This document shows positions 26,898 to 35,599 of a DNA stretch of 64,000 nucleotides, one piece after another. The translations under genes were made by a program, and so were the position numbers. Origin of the DNA: Leptothoe spongobia TAU-MAC 1115 (GTDB lineage: Bacteria > Cyanobacteriota > Cyanobacteriia > Phormidesmidales > Phormidesmidaceae); assembly GCF_018739885.1 (NCBI RefSeq), contig NZ_JADOES010000024.1, positions 1 to 64,000 on the forward strand, given 5' to 3'. Under the pieces are notes generated by a model that was given only the letters and a program-made list of their open reading frames with translations, searched no databases and had not been told where the DNA came from. How positions within the stretch are numbered: position 1 is the stretch's first letter; every line of letters starts with the position of its first letter.

Positions 26898-27097
26898 AGG
26901 CCTGTGTATAGAGTTCGAGAAATTTTGGCCTTTAAGCCCAAAAGCCTCTCTCTGAAAGGCTTTTGGGCTTGAGTATTTATGCTCAGCTTTGATGAGATTT
27001 ATACAGAAGAAAAGCTTGAAAGTATTGAAAACTCGTTAGGCATAGAGTGTCAAGAGTCCTTAGAGACCAAAATTTCTCCATGTCTAGACAAAGGCCT
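26898..27097. mobile_element. 200-bp MITE-like element, copy 1
   Basis: It begins and ends with AGGCCT. The first 39 nt match the reverse complement of the last 39 nt at about 32 positions, so it has imperfect terminal inverted repeats. A 14-bp perfect hairpin lies inside (26934-26947 and 26957-26970). It differs from copy 2 (28955-29154) at a single base that I can see. It has no transposase and starts a 40-codon frame at 26979. No target duplication is obvious at either edge. Confidence 0.85.
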
Positions 27098-27194
27098 ATA
27101 CGAGGCAATTAAGGTCCGCTTCGCTGAAGTCGGCATCATGATTCCTTTCCCACAGCGCGACTTGTATATGTATGGGATATCAAGAGATATATAG
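26979..27194 (+). pseudogene. Chimeric frame: MITE start fused to tail of an MscS-type channel
   Basis: The first 40 codons come from the MITE (repeated at 29036). After the right end of the element (27097) the product changes to EAIKVRFAEVGIMIPFPQRDL, the conserved C-terminal end of small-conductance mechanosensitive channels (pattern I..RF.E.GI.IPFPQRD). No upstream MscS part is present, so this is a remnant of a channel gene cut at the MITE edge. It is unlikely to give a functional channel. Confidence 0.75.
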
Positions 27195-27327
27195 AAAAAT
27201 GAGTTATTCTAGACAGCTATAGAGCAGGCTCACAAAGCTGAGAAGCTAGGTTCATGGAGTCGCTTTAATTTGCGACAAAAGACGCTCAGGTTGCTCCACT
27301 GTATCTTAAATTCACTGGAGGTTGAAA

Positions 27328-28536
27328 ATGATAACCGAGTATTATGGCACCAACAACGACGACGTCCTCTCGGGCGGGCTAGGAAATGACTGGATTTTTG
27401 GGTTGGGCGGTAACGATGACCTATGGGGAAGTGCTGGAGATGATTATCTAAACGGAGGAGATGGGGATGATATATTACATGGGGGAAATGGGGATAACTA
27501 TCTCTATGGTGGAGCTGGAAACGATCTACTTATTCTTTTTGGCCAGGGCTCAAACATCGCTGTAGGTGGTGATGGTAACGATGAGATAATTATGAGCGGC
27601 GGAGTAGGAACTCAAAAAATCTACGGGGGTAATGGCAACGACTATATTTTGTTAGACAACAATGTTGAAGCCAACAATTATATTTCCGGCGGCAACGGCG
27701 ATGACTATATCTTTAGACTGGGAGATTCTAACGACACAATTTCGGGTGGAGCTGGAAACGACACGATTTTTATCCTTGATGAGGGTGTACTCCGTGGGGA
27801 CCTCGGAAACGATACCTTTGTTGTCAGTTCTATCTCTTCGGTCACAATCATCGAGCATGAGAATGAGGGAATTGATGAGGTCGAGGCTGAGCGGACCTTT
27901 GCCCTGGGTAATCATCTTGAAAATCTTACCCTACTATCAGAAAGGAGGGAGATTTGGCATTTTGCTAGCTCACCCCTAGGGGAGCTTGACTTTAATGGCT
28001 ATGGCAATGACCTCGATAATGTCATCACTGGTAATATCGGTGCAAATGTCCTGGTGGGTTATGCAGGCAATGACATCCTAGATGGTAATGATGGCAATGA
28101 TCGTCTGATTGGTGGAGCAGACGCTGATCACCTGATGGGAGGCAGCGGCGATGATATTCTCATTGGTACTGATGACTTTAACGTTGTCGGTGCAGTGGAT
28201 AAAGGAATTGGCGCTATCGATACGCTGACTGGGGCCGCAGGGAGTGACCAGTTTGTGCTCGGTCAAAGTGGCCATGTTTTTTATGATGATGGCAACTCTA
28301 ATGGTTTTGGCAGCAGTGACTACGCCCTGATTACGGATTTTGAGAAAACGTCAGATACCATTCAGCTATGGGGAAAAGCGAGTAATTATGCCCTCGGTTC
28401 TGCCTCGATTTTTGGTATTTCTGGTACTGCCGTCTATCTAAAAACACAGAGTATCTTCTCAGACGAATTGATTGCCATTGTGCAAGGTAGCTCAAATTTA
28501 GATCTCAATGCTAGCTACTTCGAATATAAGATATGA
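27328..28536 (+). CDS. RTX-type calcium-binding repeat protein
   Basis: Predicted secreted protein of 402 residues with many GGxGxDxLxGG-type nonapeptides (for example GGLGNDWIFG, GGNGDDYI, GGSGDDILIG) that bind Ca2+ as parallel beta-roll. The start is the ATG at 27328 behind CTGGAGG; a TTG at 27322 is two codons earlier. There is no N-terminal signal, as expected for type I secretion, and the C-terminus has the DQFVLGQSG ... ITDFEK pattern common to cyanobacterial RTX proteins. The gene lies between two MITE copies. Its substrate or role (adhesin, S-layer, toxin) is unknown. Confidence 0.9.
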   Translation: MITEYYGTNNDDVLSGGLGNDWIFGLGGNDDLWGSAGDDYLNGGDGDDILHGGNGDNYLYGGAGNDLLILFGQGSNIAVGGDGNDEIIMSGGVGTQKIYGGNGNDYILLDNNVEANNYISGGNGDDYIFRLGDSNDTISGGAGNDTIFILDEGVLRGDLGNDTFVVSSISSVTIIEHENEGIDEVEAERTFALGNHLENLTLLSERREIWHFASSPLGELDFNGYGNDLDNVITGNIGANVLVGYAGNDILDGNDGNDRLIGGADADHLMGGSGDDILIGTDDFNVVGAVDKGIGAIDTLTGAAGSDQFVLGQSGHVFYDDGNSNGFGSSDYALITDFEKTSDTIQLWGKASNYALGSASIFGISGTAVYLKTQSIFSDELIAIVQGSSNLDLNASYFEYKI

Positions 28537-28954
28537 CCAACGGTTTCCCCTTTGGCAAAATGAATCTGATAGTGGCTTTATTTTTTAAGAAAAGTTTGAT
28601 TTAGTCTCAATTAACGCTAGCTAATGAATATGTAGCGGAAAAGGTATAGAACGACTCAAGTGTTGATCCGCTCTATGTATAGGGTTTACGCGATAAGGGA
28701 GTTGAATGAGTAACTGTGCAGAAACTCCCGATAAGGATTAAGCGATGTCTTACCCGATGCGATCTTGGCGCAAATGATAACTTCAGCTAATGCCATTTTT
28801 TCGCCCATTTGGTTGCCCAGCAGGCAACTAATCAATGGTAGAACAAGGCCTACAGCTCTAGAATTTTGACTAGATAACTCTCTCAACGCATTAATCAACT
28901 AAAAATAGTCCAGAGATAATTCAGAGTAACTGATCTCGCCACTTGTAGGCTATA
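28537..28954. other. Gene-poor stretch downstream of RTX gene
   Basis: I see no convincing gene. A 70-codon minus-strand frame at 28686-28898 has no recognisable domain. The stretch ends at the second MITE copy. Confidence 0.35.
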
Positions 28955-29154
28955 AGGCCTGTGTATAGAGTTCGAGAAATTTTGGCCTTTAAGCCCAAAA
29001 GCCTCTCTCTGAAAGGCTTTTGGGCTTGAGTATTTATGCTCAGCTTTGATGAGATTTATACAGAAGAAAAGCTTGAAAGCATTGAAAACTCGTTAGGCAT
29101 AGAGTGTCAAGAGTCCTTAGAGACCAAAATTTCTCCATGTCTAGACAAAGGCCT
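28955..29154. mobile_element. 200-bp MITE-like element, copy 2
   Basis: Same orientation and sequence as copy 1, offset 2057 bp, apart from one visible substitution. Both ends are AGGCCT with 39-nt imperfect inverted ends; the inner hairpin is at 28991-29027. The left flank ends TATA, the right flank begins CTGT. A direct-repeat pair around the RTX gene would allow excision or amplification by recombination. Confidence 0.85.
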
Positions 29155-29281
29155 CTGTGAGCCAATCGGCCAAAGCATTCAGGTCTCCAGTAAAGCTTTT
29201 GAAACGACGGATAGGGTCCTCATACTGTTTGGGCACACAGACCCAATGTTCTTCGGCGTCTGTTGTTGGCACGACGGATAT
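29155..29281 (-). pseudogene. Remnant of an IS110-family transposase
   Basis: Read on the minus strand the stretch gives HWVCVPKQYEDPIRRF then KSFTGDLNALADWLTE, matching the N-terminal part of IS110/IS1111-type DEDD transposases (H..VP..R..PVR.F..FT.DL..LADWL). The frame breaks at the MITE edge, so only about 42 codons remain and no ends of the insertion sequence are visible. It is a decayed fragment next to the giant kinase stop. Confidence 0.75.
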
Positions 29282-29286
29282 CGTTC

Positions 29287-32200
29287 TTATATCGGCAGAT
29301 AAATGGCAAAGTCTGTCCCTTGACCCAAGGCAGAGTTTACAGTCAAGCTACCACCATGTTTTTCCTCAATCACCTGGCGGGAAATGGCTAACCCTAGCCC
29401 TGTCCCTTTACCCACGGGTTTTGTGGTGAACGTGCGCTCAAAGATTTTGTTACAGGTCTCGACATCTATTCCTTTGCCATTATCACTGATATTGATGGTC
29501 ACACTATTGTCGATGACGCAGGTACAAATTGTAATTTTCTGAGGATGGGTCTCAAGATAATTGTAGGATTGATCCTCAGCCATTTCGTCAAACATATCGA
29601 TGGCATTGGCGAGGATATTCATAAATACTTGGTTTAGCTGCCCTGGAAAACAGTTAATCTCTGGTAGGTCACCATAGTGTTTTATGATCTCGATCTCAGG
29701 TCGGAAGTCTTTGGCTTTAAGCCGATATTTCAAAATCAATAGGTTACTGTCTAGACCTTCGTGAATGTTGGTCTTAAATTTGGTATCGGTATCGGTACGG
29801 GAAAAGATCCGCAGGCTAGTGCTGATTGCACGGATGCGATCGCATCCCGTTTCCATAGATGTCAGTATTTTCGGGATGTCATCTAATACAAAATCAATAT
29901 CCGCCTCTGCCAGTATGGACTGAATAGTCTCTCCCGGTTCAGGAAATGCATCACGATAGGCTTGTAAACAATGGGTAATATCATTGACTGACAGTTGGAG
30001 TTCACTGATGTTGCCACCAATAAAACCAAGGGGATTATTGATCTCGTGAGCTACCCCCGCAACCAGATTACCCAGCGCTGACATTTTCTCATGATGCACT
30101 AACTGCAACTGTGATTCTTCCAGCTGTTGAGCATAGGTCTGGGCTTGTTGATACAGTCGAGCATTTTCTAGGGAAATGGCTGCTTGGGCACAGAGGAAAT
30201 TGAGGACTAAAAGACGATCTTTGGTAAACACCCTGCTTGTGAGCTGATTTTTGAGATATAAAATACCGATAAGCTGACCTTGATTGAGCAAGGGTAAACA
30301 CAACAGGCTTCTGGGTTCATGATGTCTGAGATAGTCATCAATGACAGGTAGATCGGTATTTAAGTCATCGATAACAACAGTTTCTTGGGTGTTTTTGACA
30401 TATTGAATCAGCTTGATCGGCAAATTAGGATTGCTGGTCAATGTTCCTGTGTGGAGATGGGTTTCTTCCGATGTGGCAATCGCCTGTACCTGCCATTCTT
30501 CACTTTTATCCGGGAGTATTAAGGCACAGCAATCGCCACCTGAATTTTGCAGAATGATCTGGGTCAGTTGACGCAGCAGCTCATTCAGCTGAATAGTGCC
30601 AGAAAGGGTCTGAGACGCTTTAAGAATACTGGCAAAATCAAGGGTCTGATGATTGAGGCTGGTACTACTGGAACTGTGGTGTGTGCTGGTATGAGCAGAG
30701 GTTGTCGGCGCAGCAAAGAGCATGAGGTTGGTCAACACATCCCCCGATGTTGCTGATAGTTGTAAGATGGGGCGCAGTAGCTCAGGATAAAGGGTTTCTA
30801 GATCGGCGACTTTGGCCTTAGCTCCCCAGCGGGAATAGCAATAGTAAGCTTCTTGCATGTAACCTGCGGCAACTTTTTCCTTCCCCCAATCGAGATAGAA
30901 TTTAGCAGCCAGTTCATTAGCTAGGGCTTCTTCTTGAAGATATTGATTCTCTTTTGCTCCCTGAATAGATGCGTCGTAACAGGAAATTGCATCGGTATGA
31001 TTGTTTTGTAAGCGATGCAATTCTGCCAAAAGCAAATCATGTTTATGCTTAAAATTCTCGGTCGAGAATCGAGCTAGTTCAGCTAGAATTTCTTTAGCAT
31101 TAGGAATGCTACTTTCTATGGAATTATGAGTATTTAGAGCAGTTAAACCTTGATAGAATGTCAACTGCCATGACTGGTAACCGCCGATTGAGGATTGATA
31201 TTTAGCAGCTTCTTGAAACGTCTCATCTGCAATTTGCCACTGGTTTAAATAAACGAACAAAATTCCCTTAGCTAAATAATAGATATAGAGATGCATTCTT
31301 GCCTGAGCCTGTTCTAGTTGAGGTAATACCACAGATTCATCAAAATCTTTCGACTTAAATTGAGTCTTATCAGCTGACTGACCGGAAAGATTTCGTGATA
31401 ACTGATGCCAAAACTGAGCATAGCTCCACGAAACCTTTAACCCCTTAGATCTTAGCCAGTCAATATATGGTTTTTGAATCTCTATGGTATCTACAAGATG
31501 GGTGCCACTCATCCAAACCAATGCACAATAGTTGTTTGCACAGTATCCTGCAAATTCTAAGTCGCCAATGTCTAACCCATTTTTATAGGCCGTTACCAGG
31601 GGCTGTAGACTATGACGCAATGGCGATCGAATGGACTCTACGAACGTGAAGTGAATCATGTCTACCTTGGTACGCATGATCTTGGCATCAAAGTGATTCA
31701 ACAATTTTTGAGATAGTTGCCCAGCTTCGTAGGCTGCTGCATAGTCACCCATCGTACTTAGCAACATGCCATAATTGACAAATCCAAAAGCCGATAGCTC
31801 TGAGTAGCCAAACGTTTGGGAGAGGTAAACCAGTGTGAGGATAATTTGGAAGTACAGCTCCGGATTGGAAAAGATAGCAGAGCTGCACATCTCTAGCAAA
31901 ATTACCATCTTCGGGATAAACTCCCTTTCCATGGGTTGGATAGTATCAAACTGGCTCGTTAACAGCGTGGCTTTAATCTGTTCATTTTCACTGGGGTGAA
32001 CTAATTGTATGCCCTGGGATGCTAAGACAGTAACGCCCAAATCAAGCGCCTCTAAAAATCGGCGTTGAGCTACCCACACTCTAATATTTAAGGCTGTCAT
32101 TTGGAGGCGTTGTTGCGCATTTACTGGGAAACTAGATAAGGTTTCTAGTAATGTTGTCGCGGCATCCCATTGACTATGGAGATATTCTGCTTCAATCGAT

Positions 32201-34626
32201 ACCAGGTATAGCTGGATTTTTAGTTGCTCATTGTCAAAGCTATATTTCTCGTAAAGCCCCCTTGCTTTTTCTAGGAAAAAGCAAGCAGAATCATAGGCCA
32301 ATGCTGAGATTGACTGTTGTCCAGTTTTTAGATTCAGCTTCACAAGCGTAGTTTTTTCTTCAACTTCTTCAATGATTTCTGCACCATAGTTGTAGTTCTC
32401 AACAATAAGAAAAAGTGTATTTTGATCATTGTTGGACGCTGTTTCTTGGAACAGTCTTCGACCGATTTCTAGCCTGCGCAAAACTTCTGCTTGCTTGCTG
32501 TTAAGTAACTGATAGGCAGCTTGCTGCACACGGTCATGGAGAAAACTATAAGCAGCATGGATATTTTCAGGCTGTTGCTCTAACGTAGTTCCTTGAAAAA
32601 ACTTGTAAATATTGTTTTTTGGGACAATTAATCCCATCTTTAATCCTGGCCATAGGGTATCAACGATTGTTGTATAAGATTGCTGGGTCACAGCAGCTAA
32701 TGTGGGCAGATTAAAGGCGTCTCCTAAGCAAGCTGCAATGTTTAAGAGATCTTGGGTGGTATCTGGCAGTTGTTTTAATCGTCCCACCATAAATTTCACC
32801 ACATCATCAGTCAAGGCTAACTGCTGAACTTTTGTTAAATCGCAAATCCAGTAGCCTACAGTCCGGTCAAAACAAATGCAATTCTGTTCGTGTAATCCGA
32901 CTAAAAATTGGGTGGCAAAAAATGGATTGCCATGGGTTTTTTGGTACACCAACTCAGATAGGGGAGTGGCTATTGTTGGTTCACATAAAAGAGTATCCGC
33001 TACTAGCTGATTAACATCAGGTTTGATTAATGGTTTTAGGTACAGAGTATGAAGTGGGGTATTGCAGTTTTGCAACTCATTCAATGTCAGCATTAATGGA
33101 TGAGCTGAAAATACCTCGTTGTCCCGATAGGCTCCCAGCATTAGCAGGTAGCCTACCTCCGATTCATCCATCAGCAACTTCAGCAAGTTTAAAGATGCAG
33201 AGTCTGCCCACTGTAGGTCATCTAAAAAGATCACCAATGGGTGCTCTGGGCTGGTAAATACTTGAATAAATTTACTAAACAGCAAATTAAAACGGTTTTG
33301 GGCGGCTGTTCCTGACAGAGTTGGCACCGTAGGTTGGGGACCAATAATCCGCTCCAGTTCTGGAATCACATCTAGGATGACTTGACCATTTAAACCGACC
33401 GCATCTAAAATCTTCTCTTTCCATGTACTCAGGAAAGCATCGGATTCACCTAATAGCTGCCCCACCAAACTACGGAAGGCTTGCACAAAGGCACTGAAGG
33501 GAATGTTGCGATTGAACTGGTCAAACTTTCCTTTAATGAAGTAGCCCCGCTGCCGTACGATGGGTTTGTGAACTTCGTTAATCACAGCGGTTTTGCCAAT
33601 GCCTGAGAAGCCTGCAACCAGCATCAGTTCCGAGTTCCCTTGGGCAACCCGGTCAAAAGCTTCCAGCAGTGCCTGTACTTCTGCTTCTCGTCCATAGAGC
33701 TTTTCGGGAATCAAAAAGCGATCGCTCAAATCCCGTTGCCCTAAAGCAAAGTCGGTAATCTCCCCCTGTTCTTGCCACTGCATCCGACATTCTTCGAGAT
33801 CGTGCTTGAGGCCAAGGGCACTCTGGTAGCGGTCTTCTGTATTTTTGGCCATCAGCTTAGCCACAATCGCCGCCACCATAGTCGGTACCTCCAAATTGAC
33901 CTGATTGACAGCAGTGGCTAACTGGGCCATGTGGCAATGAATCAATTCCAGCGGGTCGTTGCTGGTAAAGGGCAGTTGACCAGTGAGCAGTTGATACAGT
34001 GTCACGCCCAGGGCGTAGAAGTCGGTCCGATAGTCAATCGCCCGATTCATGCGCCCGGTTTGCTCGGGAGCCATATAGGCCAAGGTACCTTCCAGGCTCT
34101 TGGGGCTTTGGATGGCCTGGGTTTCTTTGGGCAGCAGTGAGGCAATGCTGAAGTCAATCAGCTTGATCTGTTTGGAGTCGGGATGAATCAGAACATTGGC
34201 AGGTTTGATATCTTTATGGATAACCCGATGTTGGTGGAGTTCGTGGAAGATATCAGCTAGCTTAATAGCGATGTCGAGCGTCTCTGTCAGACTCAGGGGG
34301 TGTTGCTGGACATATTGCTTTAGGTCAATGCCTCCAAAGTCCTCCATGACTAGCCCGTAGCCATGGCCACAAGGTTCCAGGCTGAGGGAGCGGATAATAC
34401 CTGACATGGGTAGATTCTTCGCAATCGTATACTGATTGCGAAACTGCACTAGTTCACTAAAGCTGGGATAATCCTGCCGCAGTGCCTTAATCACTACCGG
34501 ACATTGCTGTTCGTCCTGAATCGCCCGATAGACAACCGTTTTAATTCCCTCATATACTTTTTCTATCAGGGTATAGCCGGAAAGCTTAGTTAATGAACTC
34601 GGGGCAATGCTAATTAGAGGTGTCAT
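29287..34626 (-). CDS. HstK-type Ser/Thr kinase - AAA ATPase - GAF - histidine kinase
   Basis: About 1780 residues (start taken at M6 of the open frame, MTPLISIAPSS). Order: Ser/Thr kinase with catalytic K52, HKDIKPANV (142-150) and DFS (163-165) in place of DFG; STAND/AAA-type ATPase with Walker A GFSGIGKT (344-351); a long TPR-like helical region; GAF domain (about 1360-1480); and a histidine kinase with the phospho-acceptor in AGVAHEINNP near residue 1530 plus HATPase. This is the multi-kinase layout common in filamentous cyanobacteria. The signal and partner regulator are unknown. Confidence 0.92.
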   Translation of the reverse strand: MTPLISIAPSSLTKLSGYTLIEKVYEGIKTVVYRAIQDEQQCPVVIKALRQDYPSFSELVQFRNQYTIAKNLPMSGIIRSLSLEPCGHGYGLVMEDFGGIDLKQYVQQHPLSLTETLDIAIKLADIFHELHQHRVIHKDIKPANVLIHPDSKQIKLIDFSIASLLPKETQAIQSPKSLEGTLAYMAPEQTGRMNRAIDYRTDFYALGVTLYQLLTGQLPFTSNDPLELIHCHMAQLATAVNQVNLEVPTMVAAIVAKLMAKNTEDRYQSALGLKHDLEECRMQWQEQGEITDFALGQRDLSDRFLIPEKLYGREAEVQALLEAFDRVAQGNSELMLVAGFSGIGKTAVINEVHKPIVRQRGYFIKGKFDQFNRNIPFSAFVQAFRSLVGQLLGESDAFLSTWKEKILDAVGLNGQVILDVIPELERIIGPQPTVPTLSGTAAQNRFNLLFSKFIQVFTSPEHPLVIFLDDLQWADSASLNLLKLLMDESEVGYLLMLGAYRDNEVFSAHPLMLTLNELQNCNTPLHTLYLKPLIKPDVNQLVADTLLCEPTIATPLSELVYQKTHGNPFFATQFLVGLHEQNCICFDRTVGYWICDLTKVQQLALTDDVVKFMVGRLKQLPDTTQDLLNIAACLGDAFNLPTLAAVTQQSYTTIVDTLWPGLKMGLIVPKNNIYKFFQGTTLEQQPENIHAAYSFLHDRVQQAAYQLLNSKQAEVLRRLEIGRRLFQETASNNDQNTLFLIVENYNYGAEIIEEVEEKTTLVKLNLKTGQQSISALAYDSACFFLEKARGLYEKYSFDNEQLKIQLYLVSIEAEYLHSQWDAATTLLETLSSFPVNAQQRLQMTALNIRVWVAQRRFLEALDLGVTVLASQGIQLVHPSENEQIKATLLTSQFDTIQPMEREFIPKMVILLEMCSSAIFSNPELYFQIILTLVYLSQTFGYSELSAFGFVNYGMLLSTMGDYAAAYEAGQLSQKLLNHFDAKIMRTKVDMIHFTFVESIRSPLRHSLQPLVTAYKNGLDIGDLEFAGYCANNYCALVWMSGTHLVDTIEIQKPYIDWLRSKGLKVSWSYAQFWHQLSRNLSGQSADKTQFKSKDFDESVVLPQLEQAQARMHLYIYYLAKGILFVYLNQWQIADETFQEAAKYQSSIGGYQSWQLTFYQGLTALNTHNSIESSIPNAKEILAELARFSTENFKHKHDLLLAELHRLQNNHTDAISCYDASIQGAKENQYLQEEALANELAAKFYLDWGKEKVAAGYMQEAYYCYSRWGAKAKVADLETLYPELLRPILQLSATSGDVLTNLMLFAAPTTSAHTSTHHSSSSTSLNHQTLDFASILKASQTLSGTIQLNELLRQLTQIILQNSGGDCCALILPDKSEEWQVQAIATSEETHLHTGTLTSNPNLPIKLIQYVKNTQETVVIDDLNTDLPVIDDYLRHHEPRSLLCLPLLNQGQLIGILYLKNQLTSRVFTKDRLLVLNFLCAQAAISLENARLYQQAQTYAQQLEESQLQLVHHEKMSALGNLVAGVAHEINNPLGFIGGNISELQLSVNDITHCLQAYRDAFPEPGETIQSILAEADIDFVLDDIPKILTSMETGCDRIRAISTSLRIFSRTDTDTKFKTNIHEGLDSNLLILKYRLKAKDFRPEIEIIKHYGDLPEINCFPGQLNQVFMNILANAIDMFDEMAEDQSYNYLETHPQKITICTCVIDNSVTINISDNGKGIDVETCNKIFERTFTTKPVGKGTGLGLAISRQVIEEKHGGSLTVNSALGQGTDFAIYLPI

Positions 34627-35599
34627 AGGCATGCAAGGCAAAATTCCCTAATCTAAAATTAGGTCATCTTTACAATTCCCGTTCCGTTTTATACATATAC
34701 TCCATAGAAACTTTGTCGAATTTATCCTTTATTTTTAAGGACACCAACGGAGGTTTAGAGGTTTAGAGATGGAGTTTTAAGAAAAGTAAAGGACAACTGC
34801 TGTACCCAAAAGAGAGTGCTCCTAACAAATCTTCTAAAAAAAATCAGATAGCGCTGGATTTCCCAGTCCGGTACATGACATTGGTATTTGGAGAGCGAAA
34901 AAAAGTGTGGGAAAGCCCGGAGACTCGTTGATTACTGGCTATTCATTTTAAGCTTATGGCACTTCGTTGCAGCTACGCTGTGTGATTCGTTTAGCTGGAA
35001 AGTCGATTCATTGCTGAATTGGCGTACAGCTAGCGAGGTTCAACAGAACCTAGACAACTTAGAGGTCGGATCAGTACCCTATCGGACTTTACATCTGAGA
35101 GGAAGCCTGACTGGTCGAGCACAGACCCAGCACCATTACCCCTACGGTAGCGACTGAGCATCAATCCGTAAAGCGGGGTGAAATGGACCAACAATTTGAG
35201 ATTCTACGAATCAGTGGTTCTAGGTGAGCTGACAAGGCTAGGAGACGAACCTATGCCTGAACCGTCGTCATGTCAACTGAGGGGAAATTGAATCTGATAC
35301 CCCTCGTCCAAAACGGATAAGGTGCCGCTCAATGAAACTAGCGTATTTCATTGGAGTGCGCACAGAGCACCCGGCGGAGAGTAGGAGCCTAAATCAGCGT
35401 AAATACCTGACTTCTAGGAACGAAGTAACTCTTCAAGAACGCTCTTCAGTCTCTCCGTTGAAAGGCTGAAGCAACCGACTCACGGCGTATGCGTTCAGAG
35501 GAGAAGGATTGTGTAAGAAGCCAAGGCCCTCGGGAAAGCCGATGGATATGCTGACGTACACACTGCTGCCAAGGTGACGATACAACGTCGGAGTAAATT

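Noticed and set aside
28686..28898. 70-codon minus-strand frame after the RTX gene
   Set aside because: No recognised family and no clear start site. It lies in a rearranged, gene-poor stretch and I could not support it.
29036..29302. 88-codon frame starting in the second MITE copy
   Set aside because: The first 40 codons are MITE sequence and the rest is antisense to the IS110 remnant and the kinase end, so it is not a gene.
34888..35157. 89-codon plus-strand frame at the intron 5' end
   Set aside because: It lies in the structured RNA (domain I) of the group II intron. Frames here are incidental.
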